Source of the DNA: Campanula takesimana | Taxonomy: Eukaryota > Streptophyta > Magnoliopsida > Asterales > Campanulaceae | DNA length: 64,000 bases | NCBI GenBank assembly: GCA_026119855.1 | Contig: JAOWBW010000270.1 | Span: forward strand, 496,001-560,000 | Direction of reading: 5' to 3' | In this document: positions 22,790 to 30,958 of the stretch, piece by piece | Layout of the letters: each line of letters starts with the position of its first letter | Position numbering within the stretch: position 1 is the first letter of the stretch | Program-made: the position numbers and the translations under genes | Notes under the pieces: generated by a model | What the model was told of the DNA's origin: nothing | Database searches by the model: none | Seen by the model: only the letters and a program-made list of their open reading frames with translations

Positions 22790-22912
22790 GCCATGCTAGG
22801 CCGGCGAATGGTAGCATCATGTAGGTAATGGAGGCCGGTACCCTGAACACGAGCCCACCAAGCTCTATCATCCGCCGGTAAAGAAGCATGCGAGAACCTG
22901 ATGATTCCAAAC
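22790..22912 (-). pseudogene. PMD (MAIN-like) exon fragment in MULE
   Basis: The minus strand encodes a segment with PADDRAWWARVQGTGLHYL and then RRPSMALLTAFV. A TGL motif followed by the ALL-AFV motif matches the N-terminal part of plant mobile domain proteins (often annotated aminotransferase-like PMD or serine/threonine phosphatase 7 long form homologue). Host MAIN proteins act in meristem maintenance and transposon silencing; many PMD genes travel inside transposons. The frame runs into non-coding sequence after AFV, so the fragment is broken. It lies downstream of the exon at 23217-23629, separated from it by a MITE and the internal MULE terminus. Confidence 0.5.
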
Positions 22913-22930
22913 AAAACATTATAATTAATA

Positions 22931-23028
22931 CTCCCTCTTTTTCAGAAAAACAGTCCCATTTTGTTTTTTTTTTTTTTTTTTTTTTAACAAAAAGTCAAAA
23001 TGGGACTGTTTTTCTGGAACAGAGGAGG
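22931..23028. mobile_element. Short Stowaway-like MITE (98 bp)
   Basis: Starts CTCCCTCTTTTTCAGAAAAA after a TA. The inverted partner CAAAATGGGACTGTTTTTCTG precedes ACAGAGGAGG at the right end. A poly-T loop separates the arms. The right terminus is mutated and the second TA is not clear. It interrupts the captured PMD gene. Confidence 0.75.
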
Positions 23029-23128
23029 TTTAAAACAATAACAACAAATAATAAAGCTATTTAATAAACAAATCATATACTTACTTATCTAGAATCTGCT
23101 GCCTCGTTTGGCGCTTCAACACCAGCTC

Positions 23129-23216
23129 ACAAGTCGTCCTTTTGCACACGACACGCGAGGGTAGTTTTGCCATTATTGGTGCCTTGTATGTAATATGCCT
23201 TGTATATAGAATTTAC
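23129..23216 (-). repeat. Internal inverted copy of the MULE left terminus
   Basis: Perfect 88-bp reverse complement of 21851-21938. The PMD coding frame stops being recognisable exactly at its outer edge (23217). The next 9 bases (AAAACCCGT) do not match the left TSD, so this is not an independently inserted element. Confidence 0.9.
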
Positions 23217-23629
23217 CAAAACCCGTACAACAAATCAACCTCCTCTGGGCCACCACCGGGGTTACTCTTAAGCTGCCACTGTTCATCCTTAGCCCCTTTC
23301 CCCTTTCTGGCTCGTGCCTCCCGCCTCTTGCGAGGCCTCACAGATAAACTCTCCTCCACCTCCACCTCCTCCTCCTCCTCCTCCTCCTCCTCCTCATCAC
23401 TAGATAACTGTGCCTCATGCACAGATGCACCTCGGGAACGAGTACGAGAAGATGAATCCTCCTCCGACCCCGTACTAGAATCTGTACCCTCACTATTTGT
23501 CTCATCATCCACAATCTGCTCAATCACGACATTCTTGTCGTGCTTCTTTTTGCTCCGTGCATCTACTCTAGCTGCAGTTGCCTCCTCGGCCTTCCTCTTT
23601 CTATTAGAGGCGGTCGCAGGTTTACATCC
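23217..23629 (-). pseudogene. PMD (MAIN-like) gene, exon 2, cut by MULE terminus
   Basis: On the minus strand the exon begins after a good acceptor (TTTTGTAG at 23630-23637) and reads through a basic segment (SNRKRKAEEATAARV, KKKHDK), an acidic Ser/Glu-rich segment (SSDEEEEEEEEEE, from a CTC/CCT repeat at about 23351-23395), a basic RPRKRREARARKGKG patch, and ends NPGGGPEEVDLLYGF. The final GGP-x-DLLYGF phrase resembles the start of the plant mobile domain. The exon then runs straight into the inverted MULE terminus, which supplies an immediate stop. The basic patches look like nuclear-localisation signals. Identity as a PMD gene rests on this phrase plus the fragment at 22790-22912. Confidence 0.5.
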
Positions 23630-23676
23630 CTACAAAATATTAAATAAGAGACAATTAATTTTCAAGAATCAGTTGA

Positions 23677-23962
23677 CATTTCGTGTGGGAATACCCGAAA
23701 TGTTGGTGATCATTTCGTGTATAAATACACGAGAAACCTCACCACATATCGTGTATTAGAGCACGAAATGCAAACTGATGAATCAATTTACATTTCGTGT
23801 CCTAATATACGAAATGTGGAACGTATCTCGTGTACTACAACACGAAATGGTCACCAACATTTCGTGTATTGGCACACGAAATGTAAACTGATGAATCAGT
23901 TTACATTTCGTGTTCCATTACACGAAATGTTGGTGACCATTTCGTGTTGTAATACACGAAAC
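23677..23962. repeat. Array of eight 26-nt palindromes, in intron 1 of the captured gene
   Basis: CATTTCGTGT, about 7 variable bases, CACGAAATG, repeated eight times starting near 23677, 23711, 23746, 23791, 23823, 23858, 23904 and 23938. Spacers alternate between about 8-10 bp (TTGGTGAT type) and 20 bp (AAACTGATGAATCAGTTT, itself a palindrome), giving a 113-bp higher-order period. From 23849 to about 23938 the whole block is one larger palindrome with two mismatches per 44-nt arm. Confidence 0.9.
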
Positions 23963-24162
23963 ACACCCCGACATGGCCAGATTATACCCCACAAATTCGT
24001 AACCAATTCCAACGAAAAACCCTAATTTGTTTTACCAAATCACAATTAGAACCATTTTGGATAGGTTTACACAACATTTAACAGTTATATAATCGGTTTT
24101 AGGCATAAAATTGTTGTTGGGTTTTCAAATTTAAATTTTAGGTTAAAAAGAGATTATATTAC

Positions 24163-24222
24163 TTTTGGAGCGGCGGTAGAAGAGGCGGACTTTCCACCGG
24201 TGAGAGAGAGGTTTGTCTTCAT
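24163..24222 (-). pseudogene. PMD-gene exon 1 (20 codons) in MULE
   Basis: Minus-strand ATG at 24222, then 20 codons (MKTNLSLTGGKSASSTAAPK) ending at a GTAATA donor (24162-24161). The acceptor at 23630-23631 restores phase 0 with the next exon, giving a 533-bp intron. The upstream sequence to 24320 is CT/GA-rich, like a plant 5' UTR. The gene model is inferred from splice signals alone. Confidence 0.45.
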
Positions 24223-24427
24223 TTCCGGTGGTGGTGTTGTGGTGGTCGCCGGGTTCGTCGAGTCGTCGAGAGAGAGAAGGGTTCGCCGTTGGTTTTTGAG
24301 AGAGAGAGAAGAGCGACTGATACGTTTGAATGGGAAGGAGGGATTTTTTTTTTTAGTATATATATAAGGGCATTTTAGTCATTTGTCCATGCCTTGTAAA
24401 ATGTGTGCCTTGTATATAGTATTACCC

Positions 24428-24436
24428 AACTGTAAT
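24428..24436 (+). repeat. MULE target-site duplication, right copy
   Basis: AACTGTAAT, exact match to 21842-21850. Confidence 0.85.
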
Positions 24437-24872
24437 GAGTGTTTCAAAAGTACTACACATATTTTCCTTACTTCTAGTTTGACTTTCTGGTAAATAGGCA
24501 AGAATTGATTTGATTTATTTTTGGTAATTATTAATTCAAGAATATATACATGCCAAAAAGATATGTTTAGTGATCCGTTTCTTTTTCAAATTTTAGAATT
24601 CTTTTTTGAAATTCAAATTCATATCTAACATTTGATTTTATTTGCATTTATGTATAGAACTATCAATGATTTTTATTTGGGAAATCATACCGCAAAAAAT
24701 TGAGTTTTCTGATTAACCATATATTATGATTGTAAAAATGTTATGGACACCCATGTAATGCTTAAAGGGTGCATAGAAAGTAAACTGACCATGCCCACTG
24801 TCAACAAAAATAAACGAAAAGATTGAGGTCCCACATCATTGAGACCCGGCTGGATGTAATATTGGAGATAAT
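24437..24872. other. AT-rich spacer, no gene seen
   Basis: No coding, repeat boundary or RNA gene recognised. ATAAT at 24868-24872 would be the TSD next to the Tat LTR; its partner is not in the window. Confidence 0.4.
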
Positions 24873-25827
24873 TGTAGATACCCCGGCGCGAGCGGGGCGA
24901 TCCCCCGCGGTTTTAAATGTTCTTTTTTATTTTAGAGTCGCCACCTATGTTTTAGAGGAACATAAGAAAAATTTAATAATGTCCTATATTTTGTTTATGA
25001 AAACCAGAGATTCGTGTATTTGAGGTTCGGAGATTAGGTTACGAAATGGGAAGTACTTAAACACCCATTTCGCCCAACTAATGTTGGTCTTGCTTGTTCA
25101 TAGTCTACATGATAAAAGATGTGTTCTTCCTATATTTTGAAAATAAGTTTTAAGGGGTTTGAAAGAGGTTGGAATATAGGGAGATAACTCCTTGGCCAAC
25201 TTCAATGTAATGAAGTAGCCTTTGGTGTCATATCCCAAAATGGTTTGGGTTGATTGCACACTTTGATAAAGATAAAAGAAGAAGAAGAGATGAATACAGA
25301 CAAAGAGAAAAGTAAGAAAGTACCTAAACTTCAAGTACTTCAAGAGCTCCTCTGGAAAATGCTTGAAATCCTTTTTGAGATAGTTTTTGATATAGTTTTG
25401 TTATGTCAAAATATCCTCCCCTTGAAATGGTGGAGAAGGGGGTTTTTATATGTGAAAAGGGGATGTTTTTTGTGCCAAAACAGAGTCAACAAGGAGGGAA
25501 TTCCCGGGCAAAATCATGTAAATTGGGCAAGGGAGGGATTTTTGTAGAGAATCTGTAACTGACGCCCAGAAGCGCGCGCCTCCGGCCTTTAGGGCGTAAG
25601 TCGCACGCGTCTGGCCTCAAAGGGCAGAGGCGCCCGACTCTGAAAAGGCATTTTTTATAGAATGGACTGGAAAGTTAGAACTGTTATCCAGTTTAGCCCC
25701 CGGACTTAACAGAGTCAGTCAGGAACTTAACGGAAGTAACAGAAACTAACGAAAAACACTCAAAATAAAGAGAAACACAAAATCAAATGTGCAATCGGGG
25801 TGAGTGGTCCAAGGCGGGGTGTCTACA
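24873..25827 (-). mobile_element. 3' LTR of autonomous Tat element (955 bp)
   Basis: Begins TGTAGATACCCCGGCGCGAG and ends GGGGTGTCTACA on the plus strand, as the TR-GAG LTRs do, with shared inner phrases (AGAGTCGCCACCTATGTTTT, ATTCG...GGTTAGGTTACG-like tract). The right flank GAGCCCCTCGGCG matches internal sequence beside the 3' LTR at 47363, so this is the 3' LTR of a minus-strand element, not a solo LTR. It has a minus-strand TATA-like TATAAAAA near 25440-25450 and CGCGC-rich phrases at 25570-25640. Confidence 0.8.
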
Positions 25828-26149
25828 GAGCCCCTCGGCGGTGTGGATTGCGAAGCGAAACGCGCCGACGAAAGAAAGACATCCACCAAGGTCCAAGGAC
25901 ATCACCAAGGAAAAGCAAAGACTCGATAAAAGCAGGAATTTGAAATTGCAAAGGATAGAAATGTGCTCCCTGTGTGAGCGGCTTTTGTTGATGGAAGAGG
26001 TACGGTGATATGAGACGGCCCACCGTGGCCAAGGTTTAGAGTCTGGTTTGCAGACTGAGGCTGGAGCCGTTTAGCGGAACTGTTATGCCCTTTTAGAGTT
26101 CGTTGAGCGGACTGAAGCTGAAGCTGAAGCCGGTTAGTGAATCCCATCA

Positions 26150-26555
26150 TGCTGATTTAGAGTTCGGTTGGCAGACTTGAGTTGAGCTGAATCCGTTTTG
26201 CGGGACCGTCGTTTGCTCATTTAAAGTCCGATTGGCGAATCCGTTTGGCGAATCCGTTTGCCTGTTTAGAGTCCGTTGAGCGGACTGGCTGAATCCGTTT
26301 GGCGAATCCGTCTGCCGGTTTAATATCCGTTGAGCGGACTGGCTGAATCCGTTTGACGAATCCGTCTGCCGGTTTAGAGGCCGTTGAGCGGACTGGCTGA
26401 ATCCGTTTGGCGAATCTGTTTGCATGTTTAGAGTTCGTTGAGCGGACTGGCTGAATCCGTTTGGTGAATCCGCCCGCCTGTTTAAAGTCCCTTGAGCGAA
26501 CTCATCATATTGTGCTTGCTTTGTGGAAAGTGTGGTGATTGCGCGGTTCACCTTG
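26150..26555 (-). repeat. Tandem array, about 60-bp unit, in Tat 3' UTR
   Basis: About six units, each with GTCCGTTGAGCGGACTGGC and GAATCCGTTTGGCGAATCCG. GTCCG/CGGAC form a hairpin core in each unit. The minus strand is open through the array as a 20-residue peptide repeat (QTDSPNGFSQSAQR), but this only reflects a period divisible by three. Confidence 0.8.
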
Positions 26556-26879
26556 ACCGAGCTTTGGAGCTTGCTGTTGACCTTTGTGAGGTGCGGGCAC
26601 AGTTGACTGCGGATCTTAAATTTTCATTTCTGAGGGAATGCCGAGATTGGCTTTGAATGGGGAGAAAGACACATCCTACTTTAAGTTTAGTGGGAGTTTC
26701 TATCTCATTTTAATTTGAACATGCCTTAGGGGCGGACCAAACTAATGTTTGTCCAACCGTGTGTTCGGGGTGGAGTTTTCATCCTGATCTGGCTGATTCC
26801 GTGAACGTCCGGACTCCTTTTCTGCCTGGTTTCCTTCTTTGACAAGGGCTAGTTCTGTTCTGTCTGTCTGTCAAAGGCG

Positions 26880-26945
26880 TGCGCCTCCGGATTTGTACAT
26901 GAGAGACGCGCGCGTCGCGTCTCCAAGGGCGGAGGCACCCGCATC
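26880..26945. repeat. GC-rich CGCGC phrases in Tat 3' region
   Basis: GGCGTGCGCCTCCGG, ACGCGCGCGTCGCG and GGCGGAGGCACCCGC are spaced about 25 bp apart, resembling the phrases in the LTRs at 25570-25640 and 47110-47190. Confidence 0.5.
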
Positions 26946-26993
26946 TGGGCTACGGATTTACAACCCCTTTCTTTTCTGAACAGGTTTCTCCAA

Positions 26994-27234
26994 CAGCTAT
27001 AAATTTGAACCCACTCCGACAAATTTATTCAAATAGCAGTATTCTGCAATATTCCCCATTGTCCCAAACGTCAAATTCTTGTCAAAAATGGCTCCGTGTT
27101 GGGAATACCAAATGATGTTGTTGATCCTCCAAAGCCGGTGGTCCGTGTTGAAGCCCCTAAGCCAAATCGTTTGCCCAAGAAGAAGAGAGGTAAAGGCAAA
27201 GGCAACTCTCCTTATGTGTGGAAACGTTCGTCTT
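26994..27234 (+). pseudogene. Antisense ORF of the Tat element, first part
   Basis: Between the 3' LTR and pol, but on the opposite strand to pol, a plus-strand frame reads a Pro- and Lys-rich protein (GIPNDVVDPPKPVV, KPNRLPKKKRGKGKG, PYVWKRSS). A TATA-like CTATAAATTT lies at about 26997. The first ATG (about 27089) is in another frame, so the start is uncertain. The frame runs into the Copia insertion at 27235 and resumes at 35505. Additional antisense ORFs in this position have been described for Tat-lineage elements. I recognise no domain and propose no function. Confidence 0.5.
27230..27234 (+). repeat. Copia target-site duplication, left copy
   Basis: CGTCT, repeated at 35500-35504 just outside the 3' LTR. 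Confidence 0.9.
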
Positions 27235-28569
27235 GTTGGTGTTGTATGCTCTAGGCACGTTATTTAAACGATTAATTTTATCTCTTGCTTATGCTTTAAT
27301 AAAGATATTGAATGTTTGATTATTATATCTTTTGTATGTTTATTATAATAATCCCCGTCCCTGATAATTATGATTAATTATTAGTATAAGTTTAATAGAT
27401 AATCATTTGATGATTATGTGTATGGGATACAATTAGACTTATGGGTATTTGTTGGAGAACAAATACTGGACTGACCCCTATGAGATTTATGTCATGGTCA
27501 CAATGTCATAATTAAGTCTCATATAGTTATATCACTGGAATCTCCAGACCTGAGGTTATCACAGTCTTCCACTTGATGAACATTACGTTTGACATATTCA
27601 AACGTTATCCCTAACCGGATAGATATAAATAATATGATTGGCGTAATCGGTATCATGTAGGGAAGAGTAATAAGCCAAGATGGGATTTGTTCCTCGTCAA
27701 GAGATGTCAAGATTTGGCCACTCGATGAATGGTATTGATGAAATGCATGGCCGTGCTCAAATATGATTTGTATTATCTATTCATTCGGGATTGAGAAAGC
27801 ATTGAATAATGTAAGTTGACCATTGACCATGGCTTACGTTCAATAGACATCGTGAAACAAAGAGATTGTGTTATGTTCTATTTAGGAACTTTGGATTTCA
27901 AAGTTATACTAATTGGGTAGTCATAATGGCTTGCTAGAGTTCGCTTATGACTTACGAGGTTTGAATGGTTCGGACTCGTTGCCAACTTAGTATAATCCTA
28001 TTGGGTCACACACGCAGAACGGATAATTAAAAGGAGCGAAAAACGAGGAAACTGAAGAGAGCCGCCGTACGGTTGCCCCCCCGGCTGACAGTTTTATTTT
28101 AAGCAGTTCTTATTTGACAATAATACCTAAGTCCTAAAGGGTTTTGGACACCCCTAGTATATAATGTAAACTAACGGGAATTGTTCCCCAAAACTATTGA
28201 TTTGATCAATTCCAAAGTCTTTCTTTGAGAGAGAAAACACACATTATATTCTTGGGTTATTGTGATTGATTGTTCTCAATCATCAAGTCACAATAATCAT
28301 TAGGAGCTTTGAAGAATGGTTCTTCAACATCGTTGATCAATCTGAAGACCTAGCAGTCAAGTTCAAGAAAGCGTTCTTGAAATCTGTTCGTTGTGTGGAT
28401 CACCGGTAGAGGGCGTTTCTCTTAACGCTTAATCCAAGTTTTACATAACGATCTACAATGGTTAGTTTCTTTCATCTTCATATTATGAATCATTGTTCAT
28501 AGCGGATCTAGGCTATTGGGTTTTATTCATGTCTTTCTTCCGCTACGCATGATTGCACAAAACCCAACA
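27235..28569 (+). mobile_element. Copia 5' LTR (1335 bp)
   Basis: Begins TGTTGGTGTTGTATGC and ends AAACCCAACA. A TATA-like TATATAA is at 28158-28164. It carries one GCCGTACGG phrase near 28070. Confidence 0.92.
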
Positions 28570-28570
28570 G

Positions 28571-28583
28571 TGGTATCAGAGCC
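28571..28583 (+). other. Copia PBS (initiator tRNA-Met)
   Basis: TGGTATCAGAGCC one base after the LTR; complementary to the 3' end of plant initiator tRNA-Met. Confidence 0.95.
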
Positions 28584-30139
28584 CCGTTGATGATCAATAA
28601 TTCTAATATAGTCATGATATAATTATTTAATGCAATTATTTAATTGGTATGATCATGAGCAAGATGAATTTATGTGATGAATTTTATATGAGACATAGAA
28701 TTTGCATGCTAGTTGATGATGGGATTATGTGGTGTAATATTGATTCGATTGACATGTATGAGCGCATGCTTAGATTATCATGTTATAATTAGATTATAAT
28801 TGTTGATAATATTGATCTAATTTGTATGAGGAATAAATTGGTTATTGTTTGTATGAATTAGATGGGTTAAAATTCGTTTTCTGTATTTTTCGTATTTTTG
28901 TAATCTGATGATGTATAAATACGATAATCGATTAATCGAATTTTTGAAAACTGGAAAAATATGGAAACTGACCAAGGCGGCCGTATGACCAGATTGCAGC
29001 CGCACGGCTTGTATGCGGTGCGGCGCCTAGGCCCGATTTCCAGAAACTGCTTTGTTTTCTGATGTCCAGATTGTTCTGTAAATTATTTACAGAATTCGAA
29101 TCTGGGAACATAAACTGGTTTCAGACGGCTGGTTTCCGAAACCGTGTTTCCTTAAACAGTTTTCTGTAAAGAATTCAAAGTAAATGCAGAAATCAGAGTT
29201 CTAAAGAGTTTAGAATTGCTGTAATCTGTGAGATTAAGAGACAATGAAAGATCTTGAGACAAGTGGCCAATCTATACAGGAATGTGGATGCCTTTTGACT
29301 TAGTTTCGACCGTATAGAAAAGTTGCTTGGTTTCTTGATCCTAGTACGGGAATGTGGATGCCTTTTGGCTTAGTTTCGACCGTACGGTTTGTGTTCTCAA
29401 TTTCAAGATGCTCTGCGGATGGTTTGGACTATACTGATTTTGATCCGTTTCAGATGGCTGGTTTTTTAAACCGTATTTCCTGAAACAGATTTAAAGTTCA
29501 GGAGTCCAGACAATGAGATCAGAATCTTAAAGGAGTTTAAGATTGGCGTAATCTCAAAGTTTCAGACTTTAATCCTATAACTAGCGCAACTGAAGTCACA
29601 TAAAATTAATTCGGTTAATTGATTAACTTTATGTGTGTGAACCTTCTTTAAAATTTAAGTTATGTGCCAATCCATAATTAAAACACTTGTAAGTACGTGG
29701 GTAGTTTTATGCGGGCTATACCAAAGCAAAGCGCATTAATTCTATTCATCTATGAGCAAGATGAGTAAACAGTGATTCCTATACGTTTAAAATAGTTTGA
29801 CTTAATTAGGCTATCAAAACAGTTTTGGGCCTAAGGCACAGATGAGATTAAAACATGTTAGACAAATGATGTCTAAAATCTCATAAAAGATCTAAGAATC
29901 ATATATGATATGATTGACAAGGAGTTGTCTACTTAAATAACTTATTTTGAGCAGTCGTGCCAAAGCCGACTCAAAGTTAAGTGAAATATGGATCTTAGCC
30001 CACTTAAAATTATATGATACATTGGATGTATCTGAAGGTTATATAATTTAGTGGGAGTGTTTGTGAAATACTAATATTTATAATATCTTTAATTTAGTTG
30101 GTACTTATATGTGATTACATGTTTGCATAATTGTAGATA
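28584..30139 (+). other. Copia leader region, non-coding, with internal duplications
   Basis: AT-rich leader. GGAATGTGGATGCCTTTTG and the following TTAGTTTCGACCGTA occur at about 29280 and 29348. A GGCTGGTTT...AACCGTTTCC-like phrase occurs near 29126 and 29457. It holds GCCGCACGGC and ACCGTACGGT phrases. No ORF of note. Confidence 0.6.
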
Positions 30140-30958
30140 ATGGCTCAAAATACAAGTTCTTTATCATTGCGATCTATCATTGAGAAGGAAAAGCTTCAAG
30201 AGAATGGTGCTAACTTCACGGATTGGATCCGAAGCCTTAGAATTGTTCGAAGGCATGAAGACAAGCTGTACATTCTTGATGAACCCGTTCCTGAAGATGA
30301 ACCTGAATCATCTGCCCCTAAGGATGAGAGAAATGCCTACAAGAAGCACAAAAGTGACTCTCATGAGGTGGGTTGTCTCATGCTTGCTGCTATGTGTCCT
30401 AAGCTTCAGAAGACTCTTGATCACTTGGAGGCATATGACTTGGATATTGAATTGAAAGATATGTTTCAAGAACAGACAAGGCAAGAAAGGTTAGACACTG
30501 TAGCTACTTTGATCTCATGCAAGATGAGTGAAGGACAGGTTGTAGGCCCTCATGTTTTTAAGATGAAGGCTCACTTTGAGCATCTAGAGAGGCTTGGACA
30601 TCCCATCGATGTTGAGTTGGCCACTGATTTTATTCTTTATTCATTGCCTAAAAGCTATAATCAGTTTTCATGAACTTTAATATGCATGGCATGGATAAGT
30701 CCCTGTCTGAGTTGCATGGGATGCTAAAGAAAGCAGAAAAGAAAATCGGTAAAGAATCCGCTCCTGTGCTCGTAGTGTCAAAGGAAGGAAAGGGCTCTAA
30801 AGGCAAAGGAAAGGGTAAGGAAAAAGTTGTCAAACCCAAGATTAGTAAGGCAACTGTTGCCAATGCTACTGTGGCTAAACCTACTTCCTAAAAGGATGCA
30901 ATCTGTTTCCACTGCAATGATATTGGTCATTGAAAACGCAATTGCAAGGTTTACAAGG
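30140..30958 (+). pseudogene. Copia gag (UBN2-type) with zinc knuckle, broken
   Basis: ATG at 30140. The first 177 residues form a UBN2-type Copia Gag (NFTDWIRSLRIVRRHEDKLYILDEP, MCPKLQKTLDHLEAYDL, ATDFILYSLPKSYNQF). A small deletion near 30668 shifts the frame; the continuation (MNFNMHGMDKSLSELHGMLKKAEKK, then a Gly/Lys-rich tract) is in the frame starting 30670. It meets a TAA at 30889-30891. The knuckle CFHC...GH...C then contains a TGA where a Trp is usual. Gag forms the virus-like particle; this copy cannot make one. Confidence 0.85.

Larger units (their letters stand above)
21851..24427 (-). mobile_element. Mutator-like element (Pack-MULE type) carrying PMD gene pieces
   Basis: It is 2577 bp with an exact 9-bp TSD (AACTGTAAT) and imperfect 60-bp terminal inverted repeats: the left end reads GGTAAATTCTATATACAAGG and the inverted right end reads GGGTAATACTATATACAAGG. 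It has no transposase. It carries minus-strand exons of a plant-mobile-domain gene with an apparent splice junction, two arrays of short palindromes, a nested Stowaway-like MITE, and an internal inverted copy of its left terminus. Carrying host gene exons without a transposase is the Pack-MULE pattern. Confidence 0.85.

Noticed and set aside
21851..23216. Independent nested MULE with perfect inverted ends
   Set aside because: No 9-bp duplication flanks it (AACTGTAAT against AAAACCCGT). The TSD fits only the outer element ending at 24427.
24873..25827. Solo LTR
   Set aside because: The right flank continues as Tat internal sequence (GAGCCCCTCGGCG) and leads to the repeat array, antisense ORF and pol.
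26147..26551. 134-codon frame with a 20-residue peptide repeat
   Set aside because: The 60-bp repeat period keeps the frame open. It lies in a Tat 3' UTR, with no counterpart in sibling elements.
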